The notes under the pieces: model-generated | Told to the model about the DNA's origin: nothing | The model's database searches: none | The model's input: only the letters and a program-made list of their open reading frames with translations | Assembly (NCBI RefSeq): GCF_031679605.1 | Contig: NZ_CP117522.1 | Location: 8,680,001-8,744,000 of the forward strand | Length of the DNA stretch: 64,000 bases | Reading direction: 5' to 3' | Source of the DNA: Streptomyces luomodiensis | GTDB lineage: Bacteria; Actinomycetota; Actinomycetes; Streptomycetales; Streptomycetaceae | Translations under genes and position numbers: made by a program | Part shown: piece after piece, positions 1 to 7,320 of the stretch | Position numbering within the stretch: position 1 is the first letter of the stretch | Layout: every line of letters starts with the position of its first letter

Positions 1-30
1 CCCAAGGACCCGTACCACGACCTGGGCTGA
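1..30 (+). CDS. Possible 3' end of a plus-strand gene
   Basis: The first ten codons in frame 1 read PKDPYHDLG and then a TGA at 28-30. This could be the tail of a gene entering from the left that converges on the phage-tail module with a 7-nt gap. Only nine residues are visible, so no function can be assigned. The reading frame is an inference from the tight convergent packing. Confidence 0.3.
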   Translation, partial: PKDPYHDLG

Positions 31-37
31 CGAAGGG

Positions 38-244
38 TCAGTCAGGAGCCGCCGTGCCGTCCGGCGGCGGCTCGTCCGCGGAGCCCTCCTCGGCCCGCGG
101 CGGTGCGGGCTCGACGGCCGCCAGGGGCGCCGCCAGGGACGCCGGCATCGCGCCGGGCTTGCTGTTGACGTAGGTGGTGAGCCGGTGGACCTGACGCTCC
201 AGGGCCCTGATCCGGTCCACGATGTCCTCGGGCAGGTTCGCCAT
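38..244 (-). CDS. Small coiled-coil protein at the end of the tail module
   Basis: A 68-residue protein. Its N-terminal third (MANLPEDIVDRIRALERQVH) looks like a short heptad-repeat coiled coil; the rest is Pro/Ala/Glu-rich and probably disordered. The ATG (242-244) overlaps the TGA of the upstream tip protein gene by one base, so translation is probably coupled. Short coiled-coil proteins of this kind often close actinophage tail-tip operons, where they may help oligomerise a tip or fibre protein; that role is inferred from position. It is the last minus-strand gene before the left edge. Confidence 0.7.
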   Translation of the reverse strand: MANLPEDIVDRIRALERQVHRLTTYVNSKPGAMPASLAAPLAAVEPAPPRAEEGSADEPPPDGTAAPD

Positions 245-1341
245 CAGTCTGTCTCCTCCAGATACAGATCGGCGGTCTCCGGGCGCCCCCGCTCCGGGGC
301 GGTGACCTTGATGCCGACGACGCGGTAGCGGGCGTCCAGCCCCTCGGCGAACCACAGGTCCTTGATGCGCAGCCGCACGGTCGTGCCGAGCAGCGCGGGC
401 GTGGTGTCCGGGCCGAGGCGGATCCGCACCGAGGGGATGACCACCGCACCGCGCAGGGCGGCGAGTTCGGACCGGGCGAACGCGTCGAGCGTCGCCTTGT
501 CGGTGACATTGCTGTGATCGGACGAGGTGTCCAGGCGGGGGAACCCGGCCGCGAGGAGATCCTCGGCCACCTGCTCCCCGGACATCACCGGGCCGCCCGC
601 CCCGCTCTCCGGGGTGCCGCCCCTGGCCCGCGCGGTCGTCCCGCCGCGCGTGGCGTCGCGGGGGAAGGAGTACGACAGCACATCGCCCGGCAGATCCAGC
701 ATCACCGGCTGGTCGCCCACCCGGATGGCCGGAGAGCCGAGCTGGAGCTGCTTCACCCGCCGCCCGGTCACCGGATCGCGGTACACCGCGATCCGGTGCT
801 CGAAACCGGGCTCCATCGCCGCGAGCTGCCCGATCGCCTCCTCCACCAGGGTCTCGTCACCGTCGCTGTAGGCCACCGTACGGGCCGCGGTGGGGGCCGT
901 CGGCTGGTACTCCACGCCGATGTGGCCGCCTTCGGACCCTTGCATGTAGTCCCACAGCCGACGGACGATCTCCAGGTGGTCGAGGGTGGTGAAGCTCAGG
1001 TTCGCGCGGATGTAGCGCCGGCCCGCGTAGGAGTCGAACGTGGCCGCCTGCACCCCGACCGTGGTGAGGCCCCGGTCGTCCGTGGCCGGGGTGAGCGTCC
1101 AGACGATACCGCCCCAGCAGACTTCGTTCCCCCGTTCCAGGTAGACCGCGGTGCGCCCCTCCACCAGCTCCCGGACCCGGCGGGCCATACGGGCGTCGGG
1201 CACCGGCACGGTCGCGGTGAGCGAACCGGGCTTGCCGAGGTAGTCGTCGTACTCCACCTCCCGCAGGGGCAGCACATCGATGGCCTGATCGGTGCGCAGA
1301 TCGGTGAAGACGGCGCGGTAGCGGGTGTCCACGGCGGTCAC
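244..1341 (-). CDS. Phage minor tail / tip protein, Gp37-like
   Basis: A 365-residue protein with a GTG start at 1339-1341 that overlaps the TGA of the preceding gene (GTGA coupling). The N-terminal part (AVFTDLRTDQAIDVLPL, then EYDDYLGKPGSLTATVPVP) resembles the siphovirus ReqiPepy6 Gp37-like family of tail proteins common in actinomycete prophages, followed by a mixed alpha/beta region and a C-terminal beta-rich domain. It lies directly after the probable distal-tail and appendage genes, where baseplate hub or tip proteins sit. It probably forms part of the tail tip. The family call is from recalled sequence character, not a database search. Confidence 0.6.
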   Translation of the reverse strand: MTAVDTRYRAVFTDLRTDQAIDVLPLREVEYDDYLGKPGSLTATVPVPDARMARRVRELVEGRTAVYLERGNEVCWGGIVWTLTPATDDRGLTTVGVQAATFDSYAGRRYIRANLSFTTLDHLEIVRRLWDYMQGSEGGHIGVEYQPTAPTAARTVAYSDGDETLVEEAIGQLAAMEPGFEHRIAVYRDPVTGRRVKQLQLGSPAIRVGDQPVMLDLPGDVLSYSFPRDATRGGTTARARGGTPESGAGGPVMSGEQVAEDLLAAGFPRLDTSSDHSNVTDKATLDAFARSELAALRGAVVIPSVRIRLGPDTTPALLGTTVRLRIKDLWFAEGLDARYRVVGIKVTAPERGRPETADLYLEETD

Positions 1342-2378
1342 GCCACCGGATCGACGCGGATGAAGCGATCGTCGAAGTGCACCCGCGTCCCCGCGATGGA
1401 CGAGCGGTAGGCGGCGGTCGCCGTGTAGACGGCGCCCGGGGTCAGGTTGCCCACCGGGAAACAGGTGGAGATCGAGGCCCGCCCGGCGCCGGAGAGGGCC
1501 GCCGCCCGGTCGTCGGACGGGGCGAGCACCTCGGCGCCGCTCTGCGTCCTGAGCCGGAACGAGATGTACGCGGTGGCGTCCCCGTCGGCGGCCGTGAAGG
1601 CGCCGAAGGTGAGGGACACCCACCGGGACGCCGGGGCGGTGAAGGTGGCGGTGAGCGTGGCGACGGTGTCGGTGAGCATCTCCTGGTAGGTGGCGGAGGT
1701 GGTGGCTCCCCAGTCCGCCGTGTGCCGGAGCACGGTGTCGGGGATGAGCTTCGCCCACTGGGTGCCGTCCCAGCGCTCCAGCCGCCCGCCCGTGTCGCGG
1801 TACTGGCCGACGTACGCGCCGTTGTGCGGCGCGCCGCCCGCCGCGGGGACGATGCCGCCCAGCGCCACGGTGTAGCGACGGCGGTCGGTGATGGCCGAGG
1901 CCCAGGTGATGCCCTTGGCGGCGGACGCCCCGGCGGGTACGGCGACCTCGTGGAGGAGTTCGGCGTTCTTGGGCACGGCCGGGGCGGTGGGCGAGCTCGC
2001 CGCCGTCCCCTGGAGCACCTCCAGCGTCGCCTCGTACTTGCCCGAGCCGTCGTAATCGGTGTCGTAGACCCGGACGATCACCGCGTCCACGCGCGGCAGG
2101 CTGGCGTGGCCGTCGGCGAAGGTCAGCAGGGTGTCGGCGTCGACGGTCACGGGGTAGCCGCCCTGGGCCCCGGTGGAGGTGCCGGGCACCCACACCTGGC
2201 CGGGGGAGAGCTTGGCCTGCATACCGGTGGCGGCGGTGCCGGTGAGGTGCAACCCGCCGAACACACACCCCGCCCGGGTCAGCAGCGGTCCGGCGGAGGC
2301 CATGCCGAGGCCGACAGCCAGCCGGGTGTCCTCACGGGTCTGTCCATTGGGCAGGTGCCAGGCGGAACGAACGGTCAT
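1338..2378 (-). CDS. Phage tail appendage protein, probably receptor-binding region
   Basis: A 346-residue protein. The ATG at 2376-2378 is preceded by an AGGAG ribosome-binding site, which makes the longer upstream extension unlikely. The N-terminal half contains VRSAWHLPNGQTREDTRLA and a segment TPxxP-like turn region (APAVPKNAELLHEVAVP) common in actinophage minor tail proteins upstream of fibre domains. A GQYRDTGGRLERWDGTQW segment follows, then a beta-rich C-terminal domain, likely carbohydrate- or surface-binding. Position after the Dit-like gene and before the Gp37-like gene supports a tip/appendage role. The specific receptor is unknown. Confidence 0.55.
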   Translation of the reverse strand: MTVRSAWHLPNGQTREDTRLAVGLGMASAGPLLTRAGCVFGGLHLTGTAATGMQAKLSPGQVWVPGTSTGAQGGYPVTVDADTLLTFADGHASLPRVDAVIVRVYDTDYDGSGKYEATLEVLQGTAASSPTAPAVPKNAELLHEVAVPAGASAAKGITWASAITDRRRYTVALGGIVPAAGGAPHNGAYVGQYRDTGGRLERWDGTQWAKLIPDTVLRHTADWGATTSATYQEMLTDTVATLTATFTAPASRWVSLTFGAFTAADGDATAYISFRLRTQSGAEVLAPSDDRAAALSGAGRASISTCFPVGNLTPGAVYTATAAYRSSIAGTRVHFDDRFIRVDPVA

Positions 2379-2436
2379 GAAACGGCTCCTGGATGCGGGA
2401 AGAGGCGGGTGCGGGCCGGTGGGCGGTGCCGGGCGG

Positions 2437-3357
2437 TCACCAGTCGGCACCGCGCCAGGCGACGGTGACGTCCGCCGCCCCGCCGGACGCGGACTCGGCC
2501 CGGAACGACAGCTGGGAGGTGCCGGGCGGCAGGGTGAACGACTCCTCGGGTGCGCTGCCCGGGGTCGCGGTGTGACGTCGCGACGCGGTGCCGTTGAACA
2601 TCACGGTCCCCTCGGCCGTGTCGACGACGAGTTCGTCGTCCGGGGCGAGGGTGATCGCGTACTCGAGCCAGTCGCCGGTGGTGCGGTTGGCCAGCCGTGG
2701 CGTGGTGCACGGACCGGTGAAGGTGATCACGGGGTGGGCGGGGGCACTGCCGGTGTTCTCCACGTTCAGATCGCCGGTGGACTCGGGGGTGCCCCAGATC
2801 AGCGGCCAGCCGAGCGGCCAGGTCAGGCCGGGCTCCGGCCGGGGGAGACCGACGGTCTCCCGCCGTGCCACCGCCTCGTAGCGGCGTGGGTCGCTCGCCT
2901 TCCACTGGAGCGTCATCTTCGCCAGGCGGCTTGCGGTGAACTGCCGGTCGGTGGGTACGACGCGCTGGGTGACCCGGGCCCGTACGGCCAGCGTCTCGCC
3001 GTGCAGCCGTACCGCGAGCCACTCCTCCTCGTCGCGTACGGCGGTGGCGGCGCGCAGCGCGCGCAGCGCGTCGCGCACGGCCTGTGGCCCGGCGTCCGGG
3101 TCGGGCGCGAACCACACCTGCGCGGTGACCGTACGGGCCTGTGCCCACTGCGAACCGGGCCAGCCGCCGTGCCCCACCGGGCGGTCGGCGTCGGAGGTGT
3201 CGAGGGCGGGCAGCTCCTCCCAGCCGGTGAGCCCCTCGGCGGCGATCCAGTAGTCGGTGCCGGGGCCCATCAGCAGCCCGGCCCACTGCACCTGCCCATC
3301 GGCGGTGATCAGCGGCCCCGGTTCGGTGGTGCTGGTCCGGCTCGCCATGTCACTCAC
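2437..3357 (-). CDS. Phage distal tail (Dit-like) protein
   Basis: A 306-residue protein immediately after the tape measure gene. Its order, size and character (GPGTDYWIAAEGLTGWEELP early; ATRTVTAQVWFAPDP-type strand; KMTLQWKASDPRRYEA; then a galectin-like C-terminal half with VENTGSAPAHPVITFTGP) fit the siphovirus distal tail component that caps the tube and joins it to the tip. GTG 3355-3357 overlaps the tape measure TGA (GTGA). An ATG three codons later at 3346-3348 is an alternative with better spacing to the GAGGGG Shine-Dalgarno sequence. Confidence 0.7.
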   Translation of the reverse strand: MSDMASRTSTTEPGPLITADGQVQWAGLLMGPGTDYWIAAEGLTGWEELPALDTSDADRPVGHGGWPGSQWAQARTVTAQVWFAPDPDAGPQAVRDALRALRAATAVRDEEEWLAVRLHGETLAVRARVTQRVVPTDRQFTASRLAKMTLQWKASDPRRYEAVARRETVGLPRPEPGLTWPLGWPLIWGTPESTGDLNVENTGSAPAHPVITFTGPCTTPRLANRTTGDWLEYAITLAPDDELVVDTAEGTVMFNGTASRRHTATPGSAPEESFTLPPGTSQLSFRAESASGGAADVTVAWRGADW

Positions 3358-4514
3358 CCCCTCGCCTTCATCAGGAACATCAGATCCTCGGCGGTCTGCC
3401 GGGCGGTGGCGCCCGGGGCCTCGTGGTAGTGCTCGATGACGAACCCGCCCGGTGGCCTGCCGGAGGCGGCCGGGCCGGGCGCGGGCCCGGTGCGGGCGAG
3501 CAGCGTGTGCAGCCGGTTCAGCGGCAGGACGGCCTCGGCCTGCCCGCCCTCGGCGAGCAGCGCGAGCGTGCCGCCGGGGCGGGGCAGTACGACGCCGCCC
3601 TGGGCGAGCGTGGGGATGGTGGGGATGTTCACCCCGAACGACCGGCCGCCGATTCCCCCCGGCACCCAGGAGGGCACCGAGACCTTGACCCGGTTCAGCG
3701 CGCCGATCGCCCGGTTGACCAGCCCGATCACTCCGTTGAGCGGCCCGCGCACGGCCCCGAGCACGGCGCTGAACGCACCCCTCACGATGCCCGCCAGCCC
3801 GCTGAAGGCGCGCTGGATGCCGCTTCGGGCGGAGCGGAAGGCGCCCGGGACGCGCTCGGAGAAGAACGACAGCAGGGGCCGTACCACGGCCATGATGGCG
3901 TGGATGACCGTGGTGATGATGGTCTTGTAGAGGGTGAAGTAGGTCTTCACCACCGTCCAGATGACCTTCAGTACGACCGTGAACGCCGTCTTGATGGCGT
4001 TCCAGGTCGTCTGGACCACGCGCCTGGCCACCCGCATGGTGGTGCCGATGACCTGGCCGATGATCCGGAAGGCGGCCTGGACGACGCGCTGGACGGTCTT
4101 GGACTGCAGGGCCATGTCGACCAGCTTCATGATCAGCGGCATCAGCAGGGCCATGACGACCCCGAAGACATTCGCCTTCATGGCGGTGTTCAGGCCCTTC
4201 TGGGCCGTGGTCACCCCCTGGAGTCCCGTCTTCATCCGCCCCATGAGCCCGCCCCCGGTCGCCGCGCTGCGCCCCGCCGTGCTCATGGACCTCCCGCTCT
4301 TGGCGACGGAGCGCTCGGCGGCGTCGGCGTTGCGCTGGAGGGTGCGCATCGAGGTGGCCGACTTGTCGACGTCGGCCTTGATACGGCCGACGGCGGAACC
4401 CGCCTGGGTGGCCGTACGGGCGAGCCGGGCGACGCTCGTATCGGCCTGACCGGTGCCGTTCTTGAGTTTGACCAGTGCGGACGATGACCTGTTGAGTGCC
4501 GCGATCAGTGACAT
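3354..4514 (-). CDS. Short tail tape measure protein
   Basis: A 386-residue protein. Residues 1-110 are alpha-helical coiled coil rich in Ala, Ser and Lys. Residues 113-215 hold hydrophobic stretches (VFGVVMALLMPLIMKLVDMA and ITTVIHAIMAVVRPLLSFF). The C-terminal third has the Gly/Pro-rich signature of tape measure proteins (VPSWVPGGIGG, IPTLAQGGVV). Tape measures fix tail length at roughly 0.15 nm per residue, so this one would give a tail of only about 60 nm, far shorter than most siphophages (usually over 600 residues). It lies between the chaperone and Dit-like genes, the standard place. Confidence 0.8.
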   Translation of the reverse strand: MSLIAALNRSSSALVKLKNGTGQADTSVARLARTATQAGSAVGRIKADVDKSATSMRTLQRNADAAERSVAKSGRSMSTAGRSAATGGGLMGRMKTGLQGVTTAQKGLNTAMKANVFGVVMALLMPLIMKLVDMALQSKTVQRVVQAAFRIIGQVIGTTMRVARRVVQTTWNAIKTAFTVVLKVIWTVVKTYFTLYKTIITTVIHAIMAVVRPLLSFFSERVPGAFRSARSGIQRAFSGLAGIVRGAFSAVLGAVRGPLNGVIGLVNRAIGALNRVKVSVPSWVPGGIGGRSFGVNIPTIPTLAQGGVVLPRPGGTLALLAEGGQAEAVLPLNRLHTLLARTGPAPGPAASGRPPGGFVIEHYHEAPGATARQTAEDLMFLMKARG

Positions 4515-4535
4515 GGCTGCCTCCTTCCCGGCTCG

Positions 4536-5102
4536 TCAGCCCAGGGCTCGGGTCAGGCTGCTGATGCGTTGCTCGAGGCGGTTGATCCGCTCGGCGGTTT
4601 CGCTGAAGGACCGCGTGTTGCCGATGTGCGCCTGCTGCTGCGGGGCGCCGCGCCGGATCTCGGTCCGCAGGGCGTCCAGCCGCCGGTTGGCCCGGGTGGC
4701 CTGGCCCAGGGCTCGGCCGGTGACGCGGCCGAGCGATTGGCGGGTGTTCCGCAACGTCACCGTGGCCTGCTCGGCGATCCGTGTCGCCCGCTCCGCGACG
4801 CCGCGTACGGTGGCGATCTCGCGCTTGAGGGAATCCGGGTCCAGACCGCGCCTCTTGTCCAGGATCTCCTGGAGGTCGAACACCGTCTTCTCGGCGTTGA
4901 ACAGTTTGAAGCCGAGCGAGGCTCCGACCGCCTCGGTCTTGATGCCGCTGGTCTCGCCCTTCACCGCCGCGGGGTGCACGATGGCCTTCGCGGCGTCCAC
5001 GGCGTCTTTGACGATCTTCTTGCCGGCCGTGTTCAGGGCGGCGTGCACTCTGCGGTCGATCTCCTGGCCCATGGACCTCATCGGATCGATCGATCCCGTC
5101 AT
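4536..5102 (-). CDS. Coiled-coil protein of the tail module, function unknown
   Basis: A 188-residue protein not recognised as a named family. The central and C-terminal parts (residues 75-188) are predicted long helices rich in Arg, Ala and Glu, ending in ERINRLEQRISSLTRALG, a clear heptad pattern. The N-terminus (HAALNTAGKKIVKDAVDAAK) is amphipathic. It lies between the chaperones and the tape measure with short gaps (21 nt and 46 nt) and ends 21 nt before the tape measure start. It may be a tape-measure partner or part of a split tape measure; this is inference from position and coiled-coil content. Confidence 0.65.
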   Translation of the reverse strand: MTGSIDPMRSMGQEIDRRVHAALNTAGKKIVKDAVDAAKAIVHPAAVKGETSGIKTEAVGASLGFKLFNAEKTVFDLQEILDKRRGLDPDSLKREIATVRGVAERATRIAEQATVTLRNTRQSLGRVTGRALGQATRANRRLDALRTEIRRGAPQQQAHIGNTRSFSETAERINRLEQRISSLTRALG

Positions 5103-5148
5103 CTTCCTTCCCCTCAGCTCCAGAACGCCTCGTCGGCCGAACGTCTCC

Positions 5149-5571
5149 TCAGCCGAAGAACCGCGCCAATTCCGCCGCCGTCGGCGACGGCCCGGTGGCG
5201 GCCGGGCCGCCGGACGCGTCGACGGGCTCCGTCTCCGCCCCCGCTCCGGCCCCCGGCCTCGGCACCGGTACCGGCGTCTGGGGCGGGTCCGCGTACTCGT
5301 CGCGGTTGACCGACGCGAACATCCAGTTGGCGATCGCCAGGTGGTCCACGGTTGCCGCCAGCAGATGGTCGGTCAGCGTCCACTCCGCGGCCTCGCCCTC
5401 CCGCGACCGTACGAACGCCGAGTCCGGTGGCAGATGGCGCACCAGGACCGCCAGACGGCGTGAGGACAGCTCCTCGCGGTGCCAGTCGAGCAGATCGACG
5501 CCGTAGTACCGCAGCAGATCGGCCTCCAGCGCCTCGGCGTGCTCCTCCACGAGCGCGCCGAGGCTCAGCCT
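5149..5571 (-). CDS. Tail assembly chaperone, C-terminal frame (gpT-like, reached by -1 frameshift)
   Basis: This frame lies in the -1 register relative to the short chaperone gene at 5565-5855 and is open across the junction. After slippage on GGGGGAA (5577-5571) ribosomes would enter it at AGG (5571) and add 140 residues (beginning RLSLGALVEEHAEALEADLL), giving a fusion of about 235 residues. The sequence (LLRYYGVDLLDWHREELSSR and LAVLVRHLPPDSAFVRS) resembles downstream chaperone frames of actinomycete prophages. No good independent start exists: CTG at 5568 overlaps the upstream stop, and GTG at 5550 has a poor site. In siphophages the long form binds the tape measure during tail assembly. 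Confidence 0.7.
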   Translation of the reverse strand, partial: RLSLGALVEEHAEALEADLLRYYGVDLLDWHREELSSRRLAVLVRHLPPDSAFVRSREGEAAEWTLTDHLLAATVDHLAIANWMFASVNRDEYADPPQTPVPVPRPGAGAGAETEPVDASGGPAATGPSPTAAELARFFG

Positions 5572-5855
5572 TCCCCCACGCCGAGCCCGGTGTCCTGGCC
5601 GTACGCCTCCAGGATCGCGGCGATGTCCTGCACGCTCACCTCGTGTGCGCACAGTCGCTGGTAGCTCTCCTCGCCCATCAGGAGGGCGAGCAGTCCGTCC
5701 AGGTCGTTGTCCTTCAGCTCGGCCAGGGCGTGCGCGGAGCGGCGGGGGATCTCGGTGGGCAGCGAGAACGTCTCCCCGTCCACCTCGAAGTCCCAGGTCA
5801 GGCCCAGCGCTTCGAGGCGCTGGGCGCGAGCGGCGTTGACATTGAACGCGGACAT
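5565..5855 (-). CDS. Tail assembly chaperone, short form (gpG-like)
   Basis: A 96-residue protein starting MSAFNVNAARAQRLEALGLT. It contains the segment LKDNDLDGLLALLMGEESYQ followed by HEVSVQDIAAILEAY, typical of the short tail-assembly chaperone upstream of tape measure genes. An AAGGAG site precedes the ATG. The last codons are GTG GGG GAA GGC TGA, so the slippery run sits two codons before the stop. Most ribosomes should stop here and make the short form; a minority would shift to make the long form. It acts in the cytoplasm on the tape measure and tube. Confidence 0.75.
   Translation of the reverse strand: MSAFNVNAARAQRLEALGLTWDFEVDGETFSLPTEIPRRSAHALAELKDNDLDGLLALLMGEESYQRLCAHEVSVQDIAAILEAYGQDTGLGVGEG
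5571..5577 (-). other. Candidate -1 programmed frameshift slippery heptamer
   Basis: On the minus strand the heptamer is GGGGGAA, read in the zero frame as G GGG GAA. Re-pairing one base back lets the glycine tRNA stay fully paired (GGG to GGG). The -1 frame is open from here to 5149 and encodes the conserved second chaperone frame. Lambda uses GGGAAAG for the same purpose between genes G and T; the homopolymer-based site here is an analogue by position. Confidence 0.65.
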
Positions 5856-5934
5856 GGGTGACGGCTCCTTCGCGGTGGAGATCTTTCGTGGGCGGGGTCT
5901 TCGCGGCGGGGGCGGCGCGGTCGGGGCGGCGCGG

Positions 5935-6510
5935 TCAGGATCCGGCGAACGCCGGGTCGTTCATCAGCCAGGTGGCCAGCGGGGTGGCGTTGTCCACGGC
6001 CAGCGCCGTGAAGGTGACGCCGAGCCGGACCGCGGCCGTACGGGTGAGCTGGAGCTCCTCGGTCTCGGTGACCTGGCCGCGGCGGATGACGAACCGGTAC
6101 CTGATGACATCGCCGTCCGCGAACTCCACGCCCAGCATCCGCTCGTCCTTCTTCGGCTCGGCGGCGAGTTCATAGCGGTACACCTGGGACCCGGCCTCGG
6201 TCTCCGTCACCGCATCACCGCCGAAGAAGAACGGCAGGGTGTCCTCGTTGAGCTGGAGGAGCTGGAACTTCAGAGTGAGATCGCGGTCGGAGTAGACGAA
6301 GCGGGCGGGGCTGACCGACTGCCAGGTGTCCACCGGGTCGATCTTGTCCTTCTTGTTGAACTTGATGCCGTCGGTGGTGGTGTACCCGAGGTCCTTCCAG
6401 CCCGCCGCCCACTCCGTGGAGACATCGGCCGGGACGGTGGTGCCCAGCGGTGCGGTCAGGATGCGGCCGGTCCCCGCGACACGGATCTCATTGGGGTTCA
6501 TTCCGGGCAT
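5935..6510 (-). CDS. Major tail tube protein
   Basis: A 191-residue protein. The ATG at 6508-6510 has an AAGGAG site 7 nt upstream. The N-terminus (NEIRVAGTGRILTAPLGTTV, then WKDLGYTTTDGIKF) and the beta-rich middle (FVYSDRDLTLKFQLLQLNED) are typical of siphovirus major tail subunits, which stack as hexameric rings into the tube. Order tail terminator, tube, chaperones, tape measure is the canonical one. There is no sheath gene in between, so the tail would be non-contractile. Confidence 0.8.
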   Translation of the reverse strand: MPGMNPNEIRVAGTGRILTAPLGTTVPADVSTEWAAGWKDLGYTTTDGIKFNKKDKIDPVDTWQSVSPARFVYSDRDLTLKFQLLQLNEDTLPFFFGGDAVTETEAGSQVYRYELAAEPKKDERMLGVEFADGDVIRYRFVIRRGQVTETEELQLTRTAAVRLGVTFTALAVDNATPLATWLMNDPAFAGS

Positions 6511-6548
6511 GCGTGGCTCCTTGTGGCGTGATGAGGACAGGCGGCCGG

Positions 6549-6956
6549 CTACGCCGGGCGGATCGAGAGCCGGGCCGTGGACAGATAGCGGCTGGCCGCG
6601 GCGTGGAGGTAGTCGGGCAGCCAACGGGGGCCGTCCACCTCGGAGACATCGGTGACGCGGGCGGTGCCGAAGGTGGTGCCGCGCACGGTGAACAGCGCCG
6701 TACGGGCGGCCGTGGCGACGGTGTGGGCGGTGGGTTTGTCCGGGCCGTACACCTCGAGGTCGACCAGCGGCTGGTCCAGGTGGATGTCCTCCACCCAGAC
6801 CCCGCCCGCCCGGGAGACCAGCACGGCCTTCTGGGTCCCGTCGAAGTCCGGCGGGGTCCGGTTGTCCACCAGCACCCCGGCCAGTTCGGGGCGGTTCTGC
6901 AAATGCTCGACGACGAGGCGCTCGACGTCAGGAAAGATCACCAAGGGCTCGGTCAT
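6549..6956 (-). CDS. Tail terminator-like protein
   Basis: A 135-residue protein, ATG at 6954-6956 with AAGGAG upstream. The sequence (EPLVIFPDVERLVVEHLQNR, DNRTPPDFDGTQKAVLVSRAG, VDLEVYGPDKPTAHTVATAA) matches the compact alpha/beta proteins that cap siphovirus tails and set the head-proximal end. It is the first structural gene of the module, which in a complete phage would follow the head-tail connector genes; here only regulatory genes lie upstream. Confidence 0.7.
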   Translation of the reverse strand: MTEPLVIFPDVERLVVEHLQNRPELAGVLVDNRTPPDFDGTQKAVLVSRAGGVWVEDIHLDQPLVDLEVYGPDKPTAHTVATAARTALFTVRGTTFGTARVTDVSEVDGPRWLPDYLHAAASRYLSTARLSIRPA

Positions 6957-6998
6957 GCGCGCACTCCTTGCTGTGGTCAGGGGCTGCGCACAGCGAAA

Positions 6999-7042
6999 AG
7001 CGGCGGGGCCGTGGCCCGTTCCCCGGGCACAGCTCCGCCGCT
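6999..7042 (-). terminator. Terminator-like hairpin in the leader of the tail genes
   Basis: Arms AGCGGCGG (7042-7035) and CCGCCGCT (7006-6999) pair perfectly on the minus strand, with a GC-rich loop that can fold further, and are followed by a short T run (6999-6996). It lies between the HTH gene (ends 7123) and the tail terminator gene (starts 6956). It may end the regulator transcript or act as an attenuator for the structural genes. Confidence 0.5.
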
Positions 7043-7070
7043 GGCACCAAGTGTGATTGACCTGGCGCCC

Positions 7071-7097
7071 CTTGACAACCACTTGTCGTCACTTGTC
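7071..7097. promoter_or_regulatory. Tandem ACTTGTC repeats, candidate operator of the tail module
   Basis: ACTTGTC occurs at 7081-7087 and again at 7091-7097, exactly 10 bp apart, so on the same face of the helix. A TTGAC-type inverted half (GACAA at 7074-7078) makes an additional dyad GACAA-CCAC-TTGTC with the first repeat. The block lies 25 bp after the small HTH gene and upstream of all structural genes, the expected place for that regulator to bind. Confidence 0.4.
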
Positions 7098-7122
7098 CCA
7101 AGATGACCAAGGGGTCCGCAGG

Positions 7123-7320
7123 TCAGTCATGTCGCCGTGCGGCGCGCTCGGCCGCGAACACATCCTCCAGCCGGTAGAGGAACGCCTTGCCCTGGCGGCC
7201 CGCGGGCCGCAGACGCTCCAGCTGCACCCACTTGCGGATGGTGGCCGGGGTGACGCCCACCTCCAGGGCGGCCACGGCGGCGGTCAGCAGGGGGTATTCG
7301 GGCGCCCGAGTGGTCCTCAC
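7123..7320 (-). CDS. Small MerR/excisionase-type HTH protein
   Basis: A 65-residue protein. GTG 7318-7320 overlaps the TGA of the zinc-ribbon gene (GTGA). The core LEVGVTPATIRKWVQLERLR followed by GRQGKAFLYRLEDV is a winged helix-turn-helix of the MerR/excisionase type used for DNA binding. It is the last regulator before the tail structural genes and probably controls them through the repeats at 7071-7097. It lacks any effector domain. Confidence 0.75.
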   Translation of the reverse strand: MRTTRAPEYPLLTAAVAALEVGVTPATIRKWVQLERLRPAGRQGKAFLYRLEDVFAAERAARRHD

